A DNA stretch of 14,887 bases from DASRJW01 sp035649435. Lineage in GTDB: Bacteria; Krumholzibacteriota; Krumholzibacteriia; G020349025. Positions 6,785 through 12,858 of this stretch are shown here, one piece after another (the first letter of the stretch is position 1; each line of letters starts with the position of its first letter). The DNA lies in NCBI GenBank assembly GCA_035649435.1, contig DASRJO010000095.1, forward strand, positions 1 through 14,887. Reading direction: 5' to 3'. Below the pieces are notes generated by a model. That model ran no database searches, was not told the DNA's origin, and saw only the letters and a list, made by a program, of their open reading frames with translations. Position numbers and translations under genes: made by a program.

Positions 6785-7765
6785 GTGGACCTCGAACTGC
6801 TGCGCACGTTCCACACCGTGGTGCAACGCCAGGGCATGCGCCGCGCCGCCGACGCGCTGCATCGATCGCAGCCCGCGATCAGTGCTCGCATCCGCGAGCT
6901 CGAGCGCGTGTTGGACCTCAGGGTTTTCGAACGCCGCGGAAGGCGCTTGCACTTGACCTCGGCCGGGCGGCTGCTGCTCGAGGAAAGTCGTGGCTTGCTC
7001 GCTGCCTCCGAGGCGCTGCAAAGGCGGCTCGCGCCGCTCCGCGGCCTGCGGCGCGGGACTTTGCGCCTGGCCACCATCGACGCCGTCAGCATCTACCTCC
7101 TGCCCGAGATCTACCTCGAGTTCCGCCGTTCGCACCCGGAGGTCGAGCTGCTGGTACAGGTGGTGGATTCACGCCGGGTGCTCGCATCGGTGCGCCGGCG
7201 CCGCGTCGATCTCGGCTTCGTTGCCCTGGCCGACCAGAGCCGGGTGAGCCCCGATCCCGCCCTCGATGTCGTCCCATTCTTCGAAGACACCATGGTCTGC
7301 GTCGGCAGCCCGTCGCACCCCTTGTCGGCAGTGCGTCGCCTCGAGCTCGCGACGGTCGCCGCCGAGCCCCTCGTGCTCTACAGTCGCGGCTCGCACACAC
7401 GCGCCACTCTCGACGCGGTGTTCCACGCCCGGCGCATCACTCCCAACGTCGCGATGGAAACCGAATCCCCCGAGGCGATGAAGCGGCTGGCCGAGGTCGG
7501 CGTCGGATTGGCCATCCTGCCGCTCGGACAAGTGCAGGCCGAGATCACCGCCGGCAGGCTGTGTCGTCTCGACACCGTGGATGCGCGCTTCGCGCGCACG
7601 CTCGCGACCGTGACCCAGCGCGGGCGGGAGCTCGAGCCGGCGGCGGTCCGCTTCCTCGAGCTGCTCTTCGAGCGCTTCCCACCGCTCGGCAGCCGAAAGC
7701 GAAACCGGGACCCATCCGACGATGGATCCCGGTCACGCAATCGAGCGCGCGCCGCGCGCTCCTAG
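6785..7765 (+). CDS. LysR-type transcriptional regulator
   Basis: A 326-residue LysR-family regulator with an N-terminal winged helix-turn-helix (about residues 1-62, recognition region AADALHRSQPAISARIRELE at 21-40), a linker helix, and a periplasmic-binding-like effector domain from about 90 (GTLRLATIDA, LLPEIYLEFRRSHPEVEL) to 295. The GTG start at 6785 is preceded by GAGGAG, and family homology starts at the first residue. It is transcribed away from inositol-phosphate synthase across a short AT-rich spacer. By the usual LysR arrangement it may regulate that gene and itself (inference). The last 25 residues are an Arg/Ser-rich tail beyond the normal domain end. That tail's DNA contains a strong hairpin and overlaps the convergent neighbour's stop by three bases. 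The effector is unknown. Confidence 0.93.
   Translation: MDLELLRTFHTVVQRQGMRRAADALHRSQPAISARIRELERVLDLRVFERRGRRLHLTSAGRLLLEESRGLLAASEALQRRLAPLRGLRRGTLRLATIDAVSIYLLPEIYLEFRRSHPEVELLVQVVDSRRVLASVRRRRVDLGFVALADQSRVSPDPALDVVPFFEDTMVCVGSPSHPLSAVRRLELATVAAEPLVLYSRGSHTRATLDAVFHARRITPNVAMETESPEAMKRLAEVGVGLAILPLGQVQAEITAGRLCRLDTVDARFARTLATVTQRGRELEPAAVRFLELLFERFPPLGSRKRNRDPSDDGSRSRNRARAARS
7704..7733 (-). terminator. Strong hairpin, probable terminator for the minus-strand secreted-protein gene
   Basis: A 13-position stem (7704-7716 with 7721-7733) with one mismatch and a four-base loop CGAC. On the minus strand it starts 28 bases past the stop of the gene at 7762-8373 and is followed by the T-rich GTTTCGCTTTC. 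It lies inside the 3' coding end of the LysR gene, so it may also act on that transcript. There is no clean U-tract. Confidence 0.55.
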
Positions 7766-8373
7766 TTGCGATACAGATCCTTGACCTGCGACCAGCTCGT
7801 GTTCGTCACACTCACCGGCAAGCAGGCGGCGGAAATGCCGACGCTGGGATTGAGCACCGAGGTCCAGTGCACGCTGTTGTTGCGTTCGCCGACGCAGACG
7901 GCGGTGTAAACCGGTCCATCGCACAGGGTGAGCAACGGGCAGTTGAAGGTCCAGTTCGTCGGGGTGTACTTCTGCGTCACCTGGAGCCAGATGTCCGACA
8001 CGGGCGCCATCTCGACCAAGGTGAAGGTGGCGAGCCGCACACGTGGACCCGTTTGACAGGTGGGGTAGACGATGTTGGTACCGGCCTGGTTGAACGCGTC
8101 CCCGAGCACGATGTTGGCGTTGGGGTCCGGCGACACCGACACGGTGGTGTTCGCCATCTGGCTGTTGTCGATGCGGAACTCCGCGCCGGTGAAGCCACCC
8201 GCGGCCACACCTGCGAGGTCGACCCAGATCGAACCGATGACGACGCCGCCGGTGGTCGTGCCTGTGCACTGGGTCCCGGCTGCGTCCACGTACACGCCGA
8301 TCGTCGACTCCTGCGCGTACACTCCAGCCGCCAGGCAGCACGCCGCGGCAAGATGCATTAGCAACGTCTTCAT
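7762..8373 (-). CDS. Small secreted six-cysteine protein (paralogue of the gene at 8668-9339)
   Basis: A 203-residue protein of no named family. A signal peptide (MKTLLMHLAAACCLAAGVYA, cleavage about 20/21) precedes a probable beta-sandwich body. Mature cysteines are at 36, 106, 145, 151, 160 and 184. The neighbour at 8668 shows the same order, with identical C-x5-C-x8-C spacing for the third to fifth. Other shared blocks are IGVYVDAAGT near the mature N-terminus, GAEFRID (64-69), CQT (106-108) and the C-terminal SWSQVKDLYR (193-202). The six cysteines are likely three disulfides in an oxidising compartment. The ATG at 8371-8373 follows GGGGAG; the frame continues up to 8562 without signal-peptide character and is rejected. 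Its own terminator follows. Function is unknown; a cell-surface or extracellular structural or binding role is only a guess. Confidence 0.85.
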   Translation of the reverse strand: MKTLLMHLAAACCLAAGVYAQESTIGVYVDAAGTQCTGTTTGGVVIGSIWVDLAGVAAGGFTGAEFRIDNSQMANTTVSVSPDPNANIVLGDAFNQAGTNIVYPTCQTGPRVRLATFTLVEMAPVSDIWLQVTQKYTPTNWTFNCPLLTLCDGPVYTAVCVGERNNSVHWTSVLNPSVGISAACLPVSVTNTSWSQVKDLYRN

Positions 8374-8608
8374 CTTCGCTTCTCCCCTCTCGACCAAGAG
8401 GTCTCCAGTCGCTCTTTTGCGCGACGCATTGGATCCCTCACTGCTCCTCGCGGACCCGAGTTCGTCCGTCGGCTGTCCGACGAATTCCCCGCGCTTCTGC
8501 CCCGCGTGGTTGCAAGGCGTGCGGGCTCGGAGTCGGGCCACGGGGAGCAGGAAGCGAGCCACGGGATTTGCACGCCTGGAGCGCGGAAGCGCGAGATGGC
8601 ATCAGAAC
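8374..8608 (-). promoter_or_regulatory. Upstream region of the 203-residue secreted-protein gene
   Basis: This non-coding stretch should carry the promoter for the gene starting at 8373. It contains a small hairpin CGTCGG (8467-8472) / CCGACG (8477-8482), and a five-base-pair stem CCTCT (8386-8390) / AGAGG (8397-8401) directly before the ribosome site, which could limit access to it. No convincing -35/-10 pair was found. Confidence 0.25.
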
Positions 8609-8643
8609 GCGACGGCCGCGCTGCAGCACAGCGCGGCCGTCGC
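8609..8643 (-). terminator. 15-bp perfect hairpin downstream of the second secreted-protein gene
   Basis: A perfect stem, 8609-8623 with 8629-8643, with loop CAGCA. It starts 24 bases after the stop of the minus-strand gene at 8668-9339. It is very GC-rich, followed on the minus strand only by GTTCTGATG, so factor-independent termination is uncertain. Position and strength favour a terminator or 3'-end stabiliser. Confidence 0.55.
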
Positions 8644-8667
8644 AGGGATCCGAAGACGCAGGACCGA

Positions 8668-9339
8668 CTAACGGTACAGGTCCTTGACCGTGGACCAGGT
8701 CTCGGACGTCGTGGCGACGAAGCCGCAGCTGCCGCCGGAGCCGCTCTGGCTGTTGACGACCGACACGAAGCCCATCGGGTCCTCGCCGCCGAGCGCCGGG
8801 TCGCCGTTCTCGAGCGTCAGGCACACCTGGGTGTACGCCGGCGAATCGCAGAGCAGGACCGACGGGCAGGCGAAGTTGCCGTTCGTCGTGGTGTCGGAGC
8901 GACGGACGATCAAGCGGTGCTCGCCATTGAGATTGAAGGCCTGGATCTCACCGAGCTTGACCTTGTCGCCCGCAAGACCCGTCTGGGTCTGGCAGCTGTT
9001 GAAGAACATGAAGCCGCCGCCGCCGTTGCCGTTGTCGATGACGTTGCCGCTGGTGACCGTGGCACCGGGGGACGGCTGCCAGATCAACAGCGCGTCGGGG
9101 GCCGGCGGATCGATTTGGATGCGGAACTCGGCGCCCTGGATCCCGGCCGAGGTGCTGCCGCCCGTGGCAGCGAAGACGTGCATGCGGCCATTGCCGCTCT
9201 TGTTGAGCGTGATGTAGCAGTCGGTGCCCGAGGGGTCACCGAACACGCCAATGTAGCCGTTGCTCGGGGGCACGGCCATTGCGGTTCCGGTCACGGCGAC
9301 ACAAAGAACCAACGAAGCGATGAACGAAGAGCGATGCAT
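8668..9339 (-). CDS. Small secreted six-cysteine protein (paralogue of the gene at 7762-8373)
   Basis: A 223-residue exported protein of no named family. The signal peptide is residues 1-22 (SFIASLVLCVAVTGTAMA core). Mature cysteines are at 41, 116, 158, 164, 173 and 205, in the same order as the paralogue, and C158-x5-C164-x8-C173 is identical in spacing. Shared blocks are YIGVFGDPSGTDC, IQGAEFRI (67-74), NSCQT, CPSVLLCDSPAYTQVC and the final ETWSTVKDLYR, here exactly at the C-terminus. A glycine-rich stretch (NGNGGGG, 103-109) is specific to this copy. The ATG at 9337-9339 has GGAGG nine bases upstream. It is flanked by its own hairpin terminator and a 303 bp upstream gap, so it is probably transcribed alone. 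A tandem duplication followed by divergence explains the pair. Function is unknown. Confidence 0.87.
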   Translation of the reverse strand: MHRSSFIASLVLCVAVTGTAMAVPPSNGYIGVFGDPSGTDCYITLNKSGNGRMHVFAATGGSTSAGIQGAEFRIQIDPPAPDALLIWQPSPGATVTSGNVIDNGNGGGGFMFFNSCQTQTGLAGDKVKLGEIQAFNLNGEHRLIVRRSDTTTNGNFACPSVLLCDSPAYTQVCLTLENGDPALGGEDPMGFVSVVNSQSGSGGSCGFVATTSETWSTVKDLYR

Positions 9340-9590
9340 CGAAGAGTACCTCCTGATCAGCCTGTTTCGAGTGCCGCGAGCTTCGCGAGACTCGCGACGG
9401 CGGGGTGCACATCAAGGCGCGTGCCTCGGAATGCAGCCCCGCGGGCAGGAAGGAACAGCCACCAGGAGGTGCTGCGATCGGCTTGTCGAAGTGTGTGTTT
9501 GGGGCAAAGCTCGCTTGCCCAAGTGGGAAAAGACCCGCTGGCGCAGAAGATCGAGAAACTCACGAGCGACGTTCGCACCTGAAAGCAGCG
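9340..9590 (-). promoter_or_regulatory. Upstream region of the 223-residue secreted-protein gene, with palindromes
   Basis: No gene is supported here. TCGCGAG-A-CTCGCGA (9383-9397) is a perfect odd palindrome 44-58 bp upstream of the ATG at 9339. Its one-base centre suits a dimeric protein-binding site rather than an RNA hairpin. A stem TTGGGGCAA (9499-9507) / TTGCCCAA (9515-9522) with one bulged G lies further upstream. No clear sigma-70 hexamers were seen. Confidence 0.3.
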
Positions 9591-9614
9591 AGGGGAGCCG
9601 CGAACGGCTCCCCT
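9591..9614 (-). terminator. Hairpin terminator of the dockerin-repeat protein gene
   Basis: A perfect 10-bp stem, AGGGGAGCCG (9591-9600) with CGGCTCCCCT (9605-9614). On the minus strand the loop reads TTCG, a stable tetraloop, and it is followed by CGCTGCTTTC. It starts 28 bases beyond the stop of the gene at 9643-10332. The T-run is short, but position and stability fit a terminator. Confidence 0.6.
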
Positions 9615-9642
9615 TGCCTGCGAACGAATCGAGACTTCGGTC

Positions 9643-10332
9643 TTACTGGCAGGCGGCGCCCAGGAAGGACGCGAAGAATGCCAAGTCACCGGCGTTGATC
9701 GTGGTGCCGAGTTCGTTGAAATCGCTGCAGATCCGCCCGCCGGCCGCGGCACCCAGCTGGGTGGCGAAGAAGGCGAGGTCACCGGCGTCGGAGAAGCAAG
9801 GCGACGTGAGCTGGTGTGCATAGTCGGGGCTGTTCGTCTTCACGGTACGGCCACCCGAATTCAGCTGGCAGATCAGCGCGCCGTCCGCGAACACGTTGAG
9901 GGACGTCACACAGCCACCGGCTGCCATCGTGCCCGTAAACCGTGCACGGCCGACCTGATCCGTCCCGGCATCGGAAACGTTGCCGCCGGGGCAGATGCAG
10001 AGTTGACTGTTGAACAGCACGATTTCCTGGAAGGGCACGCCGACGAGCGGCTGGCCCTGGCAGTTCTTCAGGTAAACCTGGATGTCGATGTCATTGAGCG
10101 CATCGACTTCGTTGATTCCGTTGACGTTGGCGAAAGTCTCGCCCGTGCCGTCCGGGGCGATCGAAACGTAATCGTACGGTTGCCCGGCAAACTGACTGCC
10201 GGCTGCGTAGGTGCGATTGAACGTCACCGTACAGTACGACGAGTCAGCACAAATGATGTCAGCCGCCGCGGGGCCGACCAGACAGGCAGCGCAGAGTGCA
10301 GCCAGGGCGGCTACGACTAACTTCCTCGACAT
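9643..10332 (-). CDS. Secreted Ig-like protein with two C-terminal dockerin-like repeats
   Basis: A 229-residue exported protein. The signal peptide is about residues 1-24 (MSRKLVVAALAALCAACLVG then PAAA). The body (about 40-170) reads like a Big-1/Ig-like strand sandwich: IDIQVYLKNCQGQPLVGVPF, then TDQVGRARFTGTMAAGGC. The C-terminal 50 residues hold a repeat: AGDLAFFATQLGAA (183-196) and AGDLAFFASFLGAA (214-227), each bracketed by cysteines. The second is preceded by DFNELGTTIN, which resembles the dockerin/EF-hand loop DxNxDGxxN but has Leu for the fifth-position Asp and one extra residue; the first loop is shortened. Calcium binding is therefore doubtful. Such repeats occur in secreted proteins of environmental phyla outside true cellulosomes (family knowledge). 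The ATG at 10330-10332 has GGAGG nine bases upstream. Function is unknown; a surface or adhesion role is inferred. Confidence 0.83.
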   Translation of the reverse strand: MSRKLVVAALAALCAACLVGPAAADIICADSSYCTVTFNRTYAAGSQFAGQPYDYVSIAPDGTGETFANVNGINEVDALNDIDIQVYLKNCQGQPLVGVPFQEIVLFNSQLCICPGGNVSDAGTDQVGRARFTGTMAAGGCVTSLNVFADGALICQLNSGGRTVKTNSPDYAHQLTSPCFSDAGDLAFFATQLGAAAGGRICSDFNELGTTINAGDLAFFASFLGAACQ

Positions 10333-10465
10333 CTTGCGACACCTCCATAACGCAGTCACGAAGCGAGAGTTCTCGAAAAACTGGTCCACGCCAAGCGAGT
10401 CGTGTTCAGGGAGTCGGAACGCTCCTCCCCTCCAGGCTCTGCAAGTAGAGACTTGACTCGGAAAG

Positions 10466-10493
10466 CGTATCATCACGCCTTTCCTCTTGTCAA
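10466..10493 (-). promoter_or_regulatory. Candidate promoter of the dockerin-repeat protein gene
   Basis: On the minus strand a perfect TTGACA (10493-10488) is followed after 16 bases by GATACG (10471-10466), a poor -10 match with an upstream TGAT. Transcription from here would leave a leader of about 130 bases before the ATG at 10332. The rest of the gap shows nothing recognisable. Assigned by eye, so uncertain. Confidence 0.35.
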
Positions 10494-10495
10494 GC

Positions 10496-10511
10496 TGCGC
10501 CTTACAGCGCA
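10496..10511 (-). terminator. Weak hairpin after tRNA-Val
   Basis: TGCGC (10496-10500) pairs with GCGCA (10507-10511) around a six-base loop, 37 bases beyond the tRNA 3' end. It lies directly before the TTGACA of the next candidate promoter. The stem is short with no T-tract, so it may be only a weak terminator or a chance structure. Confidence 0.22.
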
Positions 10512-10547
10512 CGCACCCGCGAGCGGAGCCTGTGGGGATCACTCGGC

Positions 10548-10624
10548 TGGTGGGCGAAACAGGGCTCGAACCTGTGGCCTCCTGCTTGTAAGGCAGGCGC
10601 TCTGGCCGACTGAGCTATTCGCCC
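10548..10624 (-). tRNA. tRNA-Val (anticodon TAC), CCA encoded
   Basis: A complete cloverleaf on the minus strand. The acceptor stem GGGCGAA (10624-10618) pairs with TTCGCCC. The D-arm is GCTC...GAGC. The anticodon stem CCTGC/GCAGG holds loop CTTACAA, with anticodon TAC reading GTA valine codons. The T-arm is ACAGG-TTCGAGC-CCTGT. Discriminator A (10551) is followed by a genome-encoded CCA (10550-10548). The 5' end is one base from the stop codon of a small upstream ORF, implying processing from a shared transcript. Confidence 0.95.
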
Positions 10625-10625
10625 T

Positions 10626-10796
10626 TCACAGTACGAACGACAAAGGCACGAGCACCAAGTAACCCAGCACCAAGAGAAACGGCGCCAGATATGCGTCGTT
10701 CATACCAAGGAGAACAAATCCCGCAACGATCGAAGCAATCCCCCCCAGGAACAGCCATCGGCTGCGCTTCGATCGCCACCCTTCCCTTCCGGGCAT
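10626..10796 (-). CDS. 56-residue two-helix membrane protein abutting tRNA-Val
   Basis: A short ORF. The first 14 residues are basic (MPGREGWRSKRSRW). Two hydrophobic segments follow: residues 15-31 (LFLGGIASIVAGFVLLG) and 36-56 (starting YLAPFLLVLGYLVLVP), separated by MNDA. A positively charged N-terminus with two helices predicts an inner-membrane hairpin with both ends inside. The ATG at 10794-10796 has GGAG five bases upstream. The TGA at 10626-10628 is one base from the tRNA 5' end. Hydrophobic layout, ribosome site and the lack of overlap with the tRNA favour this frame over the competing frame here, which runs into the tRNA. It loosely recalls small two-helix DUF3098-like proteins (unverified). 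Function is unknown. Confidence 0.68.
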   Translation of the reverse strand: MPGREGWRSKRSRWLFLGGIASIVAGFVLLGMNDAYLAPFLLVLGYLVLVPLSFVL

Positions 10797-10822
10797 CCGT
10801 TCTCCAGGTCACAGAGAGAAGC

Positions 10823-10841
10823 AGGGAGATTCTATCCCTGG
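10823..10841 (-). terminator. Possible terminator between larE and the small membrane ORF
   Basis: CAGGGA (10823-10828) pairs with TCCCTG (10836-10841) around a seven-base loop. On the minus strand it is followed by the pyrimidine tract CTTCTCTCT. It lies 35 bases after the larE stop. It is modest and could be partial or inactive. Confidence 0.35.
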
Positions 10842-10875
10842 GTTCTGGAAAGGTCAAGCATCAAACACTGGGGCT

Positions 10876-11742
10876 CTATGCAGGTGTCGAATGAGGATCT
10901 GCTTCGCTCAGGCGGCCCCTCCGGTACGGCTCCAAATCGAGCGTGACGTAGAGGTAACCAGCCCGGCGGACGCCGGTCACGAGACGTTGGCGCAGCTCGT
11001 CGTCGAGCCGGTCGAGCGCGTTCTGTGGGAGCTCCAATCGGGCCAGATCGCCATGGTGTCGTACGCGACCTCCCAGGATTCCGCAACCGACCAGCACATC
11101 TTCGGCCGCCTCGACCTTCGCCAAGGTCTCGACGTCCACCTTCTGCCCGAACGGGATTCTGGAGGCCAAGCAAGGGCTCGCGGGTTTGTCCGCCGTCGGC
11201 AACCCGAGCACGCGGGAAATGGCGCGCACGTCGTCCTTGCGCAGGCCGGCTTCGACGAGCGGGCTCTGCACCCCATGCTCCTGCGCCGCGACGCGGCCGG
11301 GCCTCGTCTCGGACAGATCGTCCAGGTTGGTGCCGTCGGCGATGACCGGGAAACCCTCGGCGGCGGCCAGCGAATGCAATCGCGTGTAGAGCTCGCTCTT
11401 GCAGAAATAGCAACGATTGAGCGGATTGCTGGCGTAGCGCGGGTCGTCGAGCTCGTGGGTGTCGAGGATGCGCAGGCGCGCCCCCATCGCCTGGGCCATC
11501 GCTTCAGCCTCGTGCTTCTCGCGCCGTGCCAGGGAGGGCGAATCCGCCAAGACGCCAAGGACGTGCTCCGGTCCGAGCGCGAACACCGCGACGCGCAGCA
11601 CGAGGGTGCTGTCGACGCCGCCAGAATAGGCGACGAGGATGCGCGTATGGCTCTGCAATACGGCCACCAGGCCGTCGACCTGAGCCCGGAGCGCCGGAGG
11701 CGCGGCAGCGATCGCTGCGTTGGTTCGAGTCTCCTGCATCAC
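10876..11742 (-). CDS. larE: ATP-dependent sacrificial sulfur transferase LarE
   Basis: A 288-residue PP-loop enzyme of the LarE family. LarE adenylates the carboxylates of the pyridinium dicarboxylate precursor and donates sulfur for the nickel-pincer cofactor of lactate racemase and related enzymes. The PP-loop SGGVDS is at residues 40-45. Cys191 in ASPCLASRIPFG corresponds by motif to the sacrificial Cys176 of Lactobacillus plantarum LarE. NRCYFCKSELY (Cys111, Cys114) is also typical. The start may be GTG 11742, which sits best behind AGGA, or the next codon, ATG 11739. It follows mltG by 51 bp with no terminator seen, so it is probably in the same transcript. larB, larC and larA are not in the window, so the target enzyme is unknown. 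Confidence 0.93.
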   Translation of the reverse strand: MMQETRTNAAIAAAPPALRAQVDGLVAVLQSHTRILVAYSGGVDSTLVLRVAVFALGPEHVLGVLADSPSLARREKHEAEAMAQAMGARLRILDTHELDDPRYASNPLNRCYFCKSELYTRLHSLAAAEGFPVIADGTNLDDLSETRPGRVAAQEHGVQSPLVEAGLRKDDVRAISRVLGLPTADKPASPCLASRIPFGQKVDVETLAKVEAAEDVLVGCGILGGRVRHHGDLARLELPQNALDRLDDELRQRLVTGVRRAGYLYVTLDLEPYRRGRLSEADPHSTPA

Positions 11743-11793
11743 GGGGAAATCCTAGCGCAATCGGACCTCATGTGCAGCGCAAACCCAAAAGTC

Positions 11794-12858
11794 TCACGGC
11801 ACAGCCGGCGCCGAATCCTGCGACAGATCGGCACCTCGGCGCCGCGCCAGCTGCTCGGCACGCTGCTTGGCATCCAAGTGCTCGCGAAACGTGCGCGAGA
11901 ACAGATGCCGGCCGCTTCCGTCCTGGGCGGCGACGAAATACAGATCCTCCGTCCCCTCCAGCGGATCGAGAGCCGCCTCGATCGCGGTCAGGCCGGGGTT
12001 GCAGATCGGCCCCGGGGGCAGCCCCAAATTGAGATAGGTGTTGTAGGGCGATTCGACCGTGAGATCTCGGTACAGCACCCGCCGGCGTTCGCCGCCGAGC
12101 GCGTAGAGCACCGTCGGGTCGGCTTGCAGCAACATGTTCTGCTTCAGTCGATTGTGATAGACAGCGGAGATGCGCCGGCTCTCGGCACGCACCAGCACCT
12201 CGCCCTCGATGATCGAGGCCAAGGTCAGCGCCTGGCCGCGGGTCATGCCGAGGGCGCGGGCGCGCTCTTCGTGCGACGAGGTCCACGCGGTGAAGAAGCG
12301 CTGCAACAACATCTCGAGGACTTGGCGCGGCGTGCTCTTGCTCGGGAAGTAGTAGGTGTCCGGGAAGAGGTAGCCTTCGAGCGACGGCGAATCGATGCTG
12401 TACTGGCGGATCAGATCCTGGTCGTAGGTGAGCGCCAACAACGTGTCACTGTTCGAGCGCATCGCGTGCGCCACGAGATCTGCCACCTCGCGGTTCGTCA
12501 GCCCCTCCGGAATGGTGACCCGCACCTGCAGAATGTCGCCACGCCGCAAGCGTTCCAAGATGCGCACGTAGGATTCGCCGGCGACGAACTCGTACTCGCC
12601 CGAACGGATCTGTCGGTCGAAGCGCGCCAGCACCGCGTAGCGTTCGAAAATCCATGGATGGCGAATGACGCCCTGGCTGTGCAAGGCCGCCGCCACGTCG
12701 CGCAGCGCCGTTCCCGACTCCACTTCGATCCGCACTGGATCGGCGCCCGCGGGGTCCCCGTGAAAGATGGGCATCGCCCCATACAGCACCAGCGCCGCGA
12801 CGCCCCACAGCACCACGCTCGTGGCGACGACGAAGGTCCAGACCCAGCGCGATCTCAC
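11794..12858 (-). CDS. mltG: Endolytic murein transglycosylase MltG
   Basis: A 354-residue inner-membrane lytic transglycosylase that cleaves nascent glycan strands and sets their length. One N-terminal transmembrane segment (about 8-28) is followed by a LysM-like subdomain (about 42-115) and the YceG catalytic domain. Motifs are LEGYLFPDTYYFP (160-172), LASIIEGEV with catalytic Glu218 (the same number as in E. coli), YHNRL, LQADPTVLYALG and SPYNTYLNLGLPPGPICNPG (270-289). The GTG start at 12858 overlaps the ruvX stop as GTGA, with GGAGG nine bases upstream, indicating translational coupling. An open frame extends to 12993 but only reads ruvX out of frame. It lies between ruvX and larE. Length and residues indicate a functional enzyme. 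Confidence 0.95.
   Translation of the reverse strand: MRSRWVWTFVVATSVVLWGVAALVLYGAMPIFHGDPAGADPVRIEVESGTALRDVAAALHSQGVIRHPWIFERYAVLARFDRQIRSGEYEFVAGESYVRILERLRRGDILQVRVTIPEGLTNREVADLVAHAMRSNSDTLLALTYDQDLIRQYSIDSPSLEGYLFPDTYYFPSKSTPRQVLEMLLQRFFTAWTSSHEERARALGMTRGQALTLASIIEGEVLVRAESRRISAVYHNRLKQNMLLQADPTVLYALGGERRRVLYRDLTVESPYNTYLNLGLPPGPICNPGLTAIEAALDPLEGTEDLYFVAAQDGSGRHLFSRTFREHLDAKQRAEQLARRRGADLSQDSAPAVP

Noticed and set aside
5344..8361. A 1005-residue open frame on the plus strand
   Set aside because: It is antisense to inositol-phosphate synthase and out of frame through the LysR gene. Its translation is low-complexity, His/Arg/Ala-rich with no domain, as expected of an empty frame in GC-rich DNA.
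8374..8562. N-terminal extension of the 203-residue secreted protein
   Set aside because: The extension is arginine-rich and would bury a good signal peptide that starts at 8373 behind its own ribosome site.
10615..10857. An 80-residue minus-strand frame overlapping the tRNA
   Set aside because: It runs into tRNA-Val and lacks protein-like pattern, whereas another frame over the same DNA gives a two-helix membrane protein with a ribosome site and stops before the tRNA.
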